Shown here one piece after another: positions 5,034-7,248 of a DNA stretch of 7,248 nucleotides. Under the pieces are notes generated by a model that was not told the origin of the DNA, searched no databases, and was given only the letters and a program-made list of their open reading frames with translations. A program made the position numbers and the translations under genes. The DNA is from Microcaldota archaeon (lineage in GTDB: Archaea > Iainarchaeota > Iainarchaeia > JAADDC01): assembly GCA_027074515.1 (NCBI GenBank), contig JALTCQ010000074.1:1-7248 (forward strand), in the 5' to 3' direction. The stretch's first letter is position 1. The number at the start of each line of letters is the position of its first letter.

Positions 5034-5556
5034 TACCCAGAAGCCGTGCGTATCGCTCCAATACCTTCCTTATTCTTCTCCTGTGTTTTAATCCTCCCAT
5101 GCTCTGGGCAACAGCGCGTATGCTCCCTGTTTTAGCCACGGCCAGGAGGATTTCCTTGTCTTCTTCTCTTGCTATCCCTTCTTCTATTGCTCTCCGCGCG
5201 ATCTCCTGCGGGCTGTACTCTCCGTATCTCCGCCGTTTTGGGTCCTTTGGCGGGTCATATATCTTTAACAACTCGAATTCTATGATCTTCAGGGTGGCGT
5301 TTTTCCCATATATGCGTTCAAGCTCCCTTTTTAGACGGTCTACTGCCATACCTTCTTTTTTTGCCTCTTCTTCGCCGATCTCGTCCAGTTTCTTCTCGTA
5401 GATGTGTAAAATCTTTGCAACCCCTCGTATCTTCCCTCCTGCGTGTATTTCCACCAAGTCGCCCGGCTGTAGCTTCGTGTTTCTCCGTATCGTTATGGTC
5501 TTTTTTCCCTCCTTGACTAATGGCCAGTAGTGTGCCTTGAGCATCAGTGCCTTCAC
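5023..5556 (-). CDS. ASCH-domain protein with C-terminal helix-turn-helix-like region
   Basis: A 177-residue cytoplasmic protein. Residues 1-100 fit the ASCH fold, a PUA-related beta-barrel: MLKAHYWPLVKEGKKTITIR (5-24) carries the family's G-x-K-x-x-x-x-R pattern (G17, K19, R24), then LQPGDLVEIHAG (29-40) and GVAKILHI. ASCH proteins bind RNA or nucleotides, and the E. coli member YqfB hydrolyses N4-acetylcytidine. Residues 114-177 look different: KEILLAVAKTGSIRAVAQSM (134-153) has the cadence of a LysR/ModE-type helix-turn-helix, followed by the basic KHRRRIRKVLERYARLLG. The start is GTG at 5556, about 25 bases from a TATA-like box; an internal ATG at 5544 is the alternative. It is divergent from AMP phosphorylase, so a role as nucleotide-responsive regulator is attractive but inferred. 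The ASCH call is firm, the HTH call moderate. Confidence 0.85.
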   Translation of the reverse strand: MKALMLKAHYWPLVKEGKKTITIRRNTKLQPGDLVEIHAGGKIRGVAKILHIYEKKLDEIGEEEAKKEGMAVDRLKRELERIYGKNATLKIIEFELLKIYDPPKDPKRRRYGEYSPQEIARRAIEEGIAREEDKEILLAVAKTGSIRAVAQSMGGLKHRRRIRKVLERYARLLGITS

Positions 5557-5606
5557 ATTGGGATCTGTGCCTGCAGGTTTTTATGCGTGTGCGCCGTTAT
5601 ACTCGC
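5557..5606. promoter_or_regulatory. Shared divergent promoter of the ASCH gene and AMP phosphorylase
   Basis: One TATA-like element, GTTTTTATG (5577-5585), lies midway between the two starts. Read leftwards (ATAAAAAC) it is centred about 25 bases from the ASCH GTG at 5556. Read rightwards it is about 26 bases from the ATG at 5607. No second TATA box at the proper distance is evident on either side. The 8-bp palindrome CCTGCAGG (5570-5577) abuts it and could be a regulator contact or chance. Both transcripts would be leaderless. Confidence 0.6.
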
Positions 5607-7082
5607 ATGCAGCTGGTAGCAAGGAAACTGGACCTGGATGCTAATGCACACATAGCCGTCCTTAACCGGAAGGACGCGTCGCGGATCGGTCTCGTTCCGG
5701 GTAGTAGGGTGGAGATCGCCCACAATGGAAAGAGATTGATAGCCATCGTTGATTTTTCAAAGAGCTACATCAAGCAGGGAGAGGTTGGGCTGTTTGCCGA
5801 CACGTGGGAGGCCCTTGGGCTGGATGATGGAAAGGAGATAGATATTTCGCCCATGCCTGACCCGGAGAGCACGTTTTACATCCGCAAGAAGCTCGATGGG
5901 AAGAGGCTAACCGATGAGGAGATTCACGCGATCATTATGGACATAGTGGAGAACAGGCTGACATCTGCGGAGGCAGCAGCCTTCATATCCGCCGCGTACA
6001 TTCACGGTTTCAACGCAGAGGAGACCGTTGCGCTCACCAACGCCATTGTGGCCTCCGGCGAGTCTGTGGTCATTGAGAAGGAGCCAGTGGTTGATAAACA
6101 CTGCATAGGCGGCATTCCAAACAACCGAACCACAATGCTCGTTGTTCCCATTCTCACGTCCCTCGGGTTCTACATGCCCAAATTGTCTTCTCGCGCCATC
6201 ACGTCGCCTGCTGGCACGGCAGATACCATGGAGGTCCTCGCTCCCGTGGACCTTGACGCCGAGACGGTGAAGGAAATCACGGAAACGGTTGGCGGCGTTA
6301 TGGCTTGGGGCGGTGGAACGAGGATTGCCGCGGCGGACGACAAACTCATAGCAATCCGTCGCCCCCTCTCCTTAGACCCACGGGGCATGCTTTTAGCGTC
6401 TATCCTTGCCAAGAAGAAGGCTGTCTCGTCCCAGTACGTGCTCATAGACATACCTGTTGGCCCAGAGGCGAAGATTCCGACTGTCCGAAAGGGTGAGGAA
6501 CTCGCCGAACAGTTCATAGACATAGGCACGCGCTTGGGTATGCACATGAAGGCGGTGCTCACGGACGGCTCTGCGCCCATTGGCCGTGGCGTCGGTCCCG
6601 TTCTGGAAGCAAGGGACGTGCTCGAAATCCTCTCTGGATCTGGCCCGCAGGATTTGAGGAAGAAGGGTGCAGAGCTGGCAGCCCACTTGATCTCCTTCGT
6701 GAAGGGGACGCCCTTTGAAGAAGCACTCCGCATAGCAGATGGTCAGATCTCATCCGGCGCGGCTCTACGGAAGTTTAAGGAGATTGTAGAAGCACAGGGT
6801 GGAGATCCGGACGTGAAGCCGGAAGATCTCAAGCCGGGCAAGTACTCAGAGACGATCTTCGCTGACCGGGATGGCATGGTATACCACATCTCCAACCACG
6901 CTGTCGCACGTCTGGCGAGAGCTGCTGGCGCACCTTTCCAGAAGGGTGCTGGCCTGTACCTGCACGTGCGCGTGGGTGACCGTGTGAAGAAGGGCGATCC
7001 GTTGTACACGCTCTACTCTGAATCCGAGCGCCTGCTGAAGGACGCCTTGGAACAGGTGGATGACGTCGTGCGGATTGAGTAA
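5607..7082 (+). CDS. deoA: AMP phosphorylase (archaeal thymidine-phosphorylase family)
   Basis: Converts AMP (and in known archaeal enzymes CMP/UMP) plus phosphate to the free base and ribose 1,5-bisphosphate, which an isomerase turns into ribulose 1,5-bisphosphate for type III RuBisCO. At 491 residues it is close to the roughly 500 of archaeal homologues. Seen: the extra N-terminal domain (1-85, LNRKDASRIGLVPGSRVEI) that separates AMP phosphorylases from bacterial thymidine phosphorylases, the helical domain with LTSAEAAAFISAAYIHGF (118-135), the phosphate-binding DKHCIGGIPNNRTT (163-176), SSRAITSPAGTADTMEVL (194-211), and the C-terminal barrel ending in HVRVGDRVKKGDPLYTLYS. The start at 5607 is preferred over GTG 5547 and ATG 5583 because homologues begin at this point and the TATA element is about 26 bases upstream; GTG 5547 would also lie inside the ASCH gene and upstream of that box. 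No isomerase or RuBisCO gene is in the window. Confidence 0.95.
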   Translation: MQLVARKLDLDANAHIAVLNRKDASRIGLVPGSRVEIAHNGKRLIAIVDFSKSYIKQGEVGLFADTWEALGLDDGKEIDISPMPDPESTFYIRKKLDGKRLTDEEIHAIIMDIVENRLTSAEAAAFISAAYIHGFNAEETVALTNAIVASGESVVIEKEPVVDKHCIGGIPNNRTTMLVVPILTSLGFYMPKLSSRAITSPAGTADTMEVLAPVDLDAETVKEITETVGGVMAWGGGTRIAAADDKLIAIRRPLSLDPRGMLLASILAKKKAVSSQYVLIDIPVGPEAKIPTVRKGEELAEQFIDIGTRLGMHMKAVLTDGSAPIGRGVGPVLEARDVLEILSGSGPQDLRKKGAELAAHLISFVKGTPFEEALRIADGQISSGAALRKFKEIVEAQGGDPDVKPEDLKPGKYSETIFADRDGMVYHISNHAVARLARAAGAPFQKGAGLYLHVRVGDRVKKGDPLYTLYSESERLLKDALEQVDDVVRIE

Positions 7083-7113
7083 GCTATTTATTTTACATTC
7101 CCTTTTTCTTCTG
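7083..7113 (+). promoter_or_regulatory. Promoter of the last gene, with T-rich tract ending deoA
   Basis: TATTTATT (7085-7092) follows the deoA stop codon at once and is centred about 25-26 bases before the ATG at 7114, again predicting a leaderless start. The T5 run and flanking pyrimidines (7100-7112) could terminate the deoA transcript. The next gene may therefore be transcribed separately despite the 31-base gap. Confidence 0.6.
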
Positions 7114-7248
7114 ATGCTCGTCACGTCGTGGGATGCACTCGTCGAGAAGTTCCCGTTCTTGCGAGAGAATGCGGATCGGCCAGATGTTGCAGCGCTGAGA
7201 GACTACATCAAGTCCGGCGGGATTCTGAAGGTTGATGACGGCGATAAA
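7114..7248 (+). CDS. Start of an unrecognised gene (3' end outside window)
   Basis: 45 codons are open from ATG 7114 to the window edge. The peptide starts MLVTSWDALVEKFPFLREN and continues with the charged stretch RDYIKSGGILKVDDGDK. There is no signal peptide or membrane segment, and I do not recognise a family. It is supported as a gene by the TATA box at the leaderless distance and by an uninterrupted frame in the same direction as deoA. The short length leaves its identity open. Confidence 0.55.
   Translation, partial: MLVTSWDALVEKFPFLRENADRPDVAALRDYIKSGGILKVDDGDK

Noticed and set aside
5547..5606. Longer AMP phosphorylase starts at GTG 5547 or ATG 5583
   Set aside because: GTG 5547 lies inside the divergent ASCH gene and upstream of the TATA element; ATG 5583 overlaps that element. 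Family N-termini match the start at 5607.
6170..6733. Long open frame antisense to AMP phosphorylase
   Set aside because: Shadow of a well-conserved enzyme on the other strand; no promoter or recognisable product.
1..7248. CRISPR arrays, insertion sequences, attachment sites, toxin-antitoxin or defence genes
   Set aside because: No regularly spaced repeats, transposase motifs, target duplications or tRNA-fragment duplications are visible in the window.

Overview
The window is a compact, chromosomal-looking stretch of an archaeal genome. The evidence is an archaeal-type glutamyl-tRNA synthetase, an AMP phosphorylase of the archaeal AMP/RuBisCO pathway, a TrmB-family regulator, an intron-free tRNA-Pro without an encoded CCA, and TATA boxes lying about 25 bases upstream of most start codons, which is the leaderless archaeal arrangement. 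A small-genome (DPANN-like) or other uncultured lineage is possible, but I cannot assign a phylum from the sequence.

Layout from left to right. (1) 1-583, minus: ATP-binding subunit of a MacB/LolD-type ABC transporter, cut by the window edge. (2) 636-1106, plus: a PadR-family repressor, divergent from it. The 52 bases between them hold one AT-rich promoter core framed by a perfect 12-bp inverted repeat plus a third half-site, which is the strongest regulatory signal in the window. (3) 1081-3388, minus: a trmB-gltX pair with a 20-bp overlap; gltX also overlaps the padR 3' end by 26 bp, tail to tail. (4) 3459-4217, plus: an unrecognised 252-residue protein, divergent from trmB with its own TATA box. 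(5) 4258-4332, plus: tRNA-Pro(TGG), followed by a GC-rich hairpin and a TTCGCTTCGC-containing inverted repeat. (6) 4512-5033, plus: a small two-span membrane protein with a Lys/Arg/Thr tail. (7) 5023-5556, minus: an ASCH-domain protein with a helix-turn-helix-like C-terminus. (8) 5607-7082, plus: AMP phosphorylase, divergent from the ASCH gene across what looks like one shared TATA element. (9) 7114 to the edge, plus: start of an unrecognised gene.

How the genes may work together. PadR very probably controls its own gene and the transporter. The AMP phosphorylase turns AMP and phosphate into adenine and ribose 1,5-bisphosphate, normally feeding an isomerase and a type III RuBisCO that are not in this window. 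The divergent ASCH-HTH protein is a candidate regulator or nucleotide sensor for it (inference). Translation functions (GluRS, tRNA-Pro) are interspersed. I see no mobile element, CRISPR array or defence island. The most noteworthy signals are the PadR operator, the uniform leaderless promoter spacing with bidirectional promoters, the ASCH-HTH fusion next to AMP phosphorylase, and the structured spacer after the tRNA.
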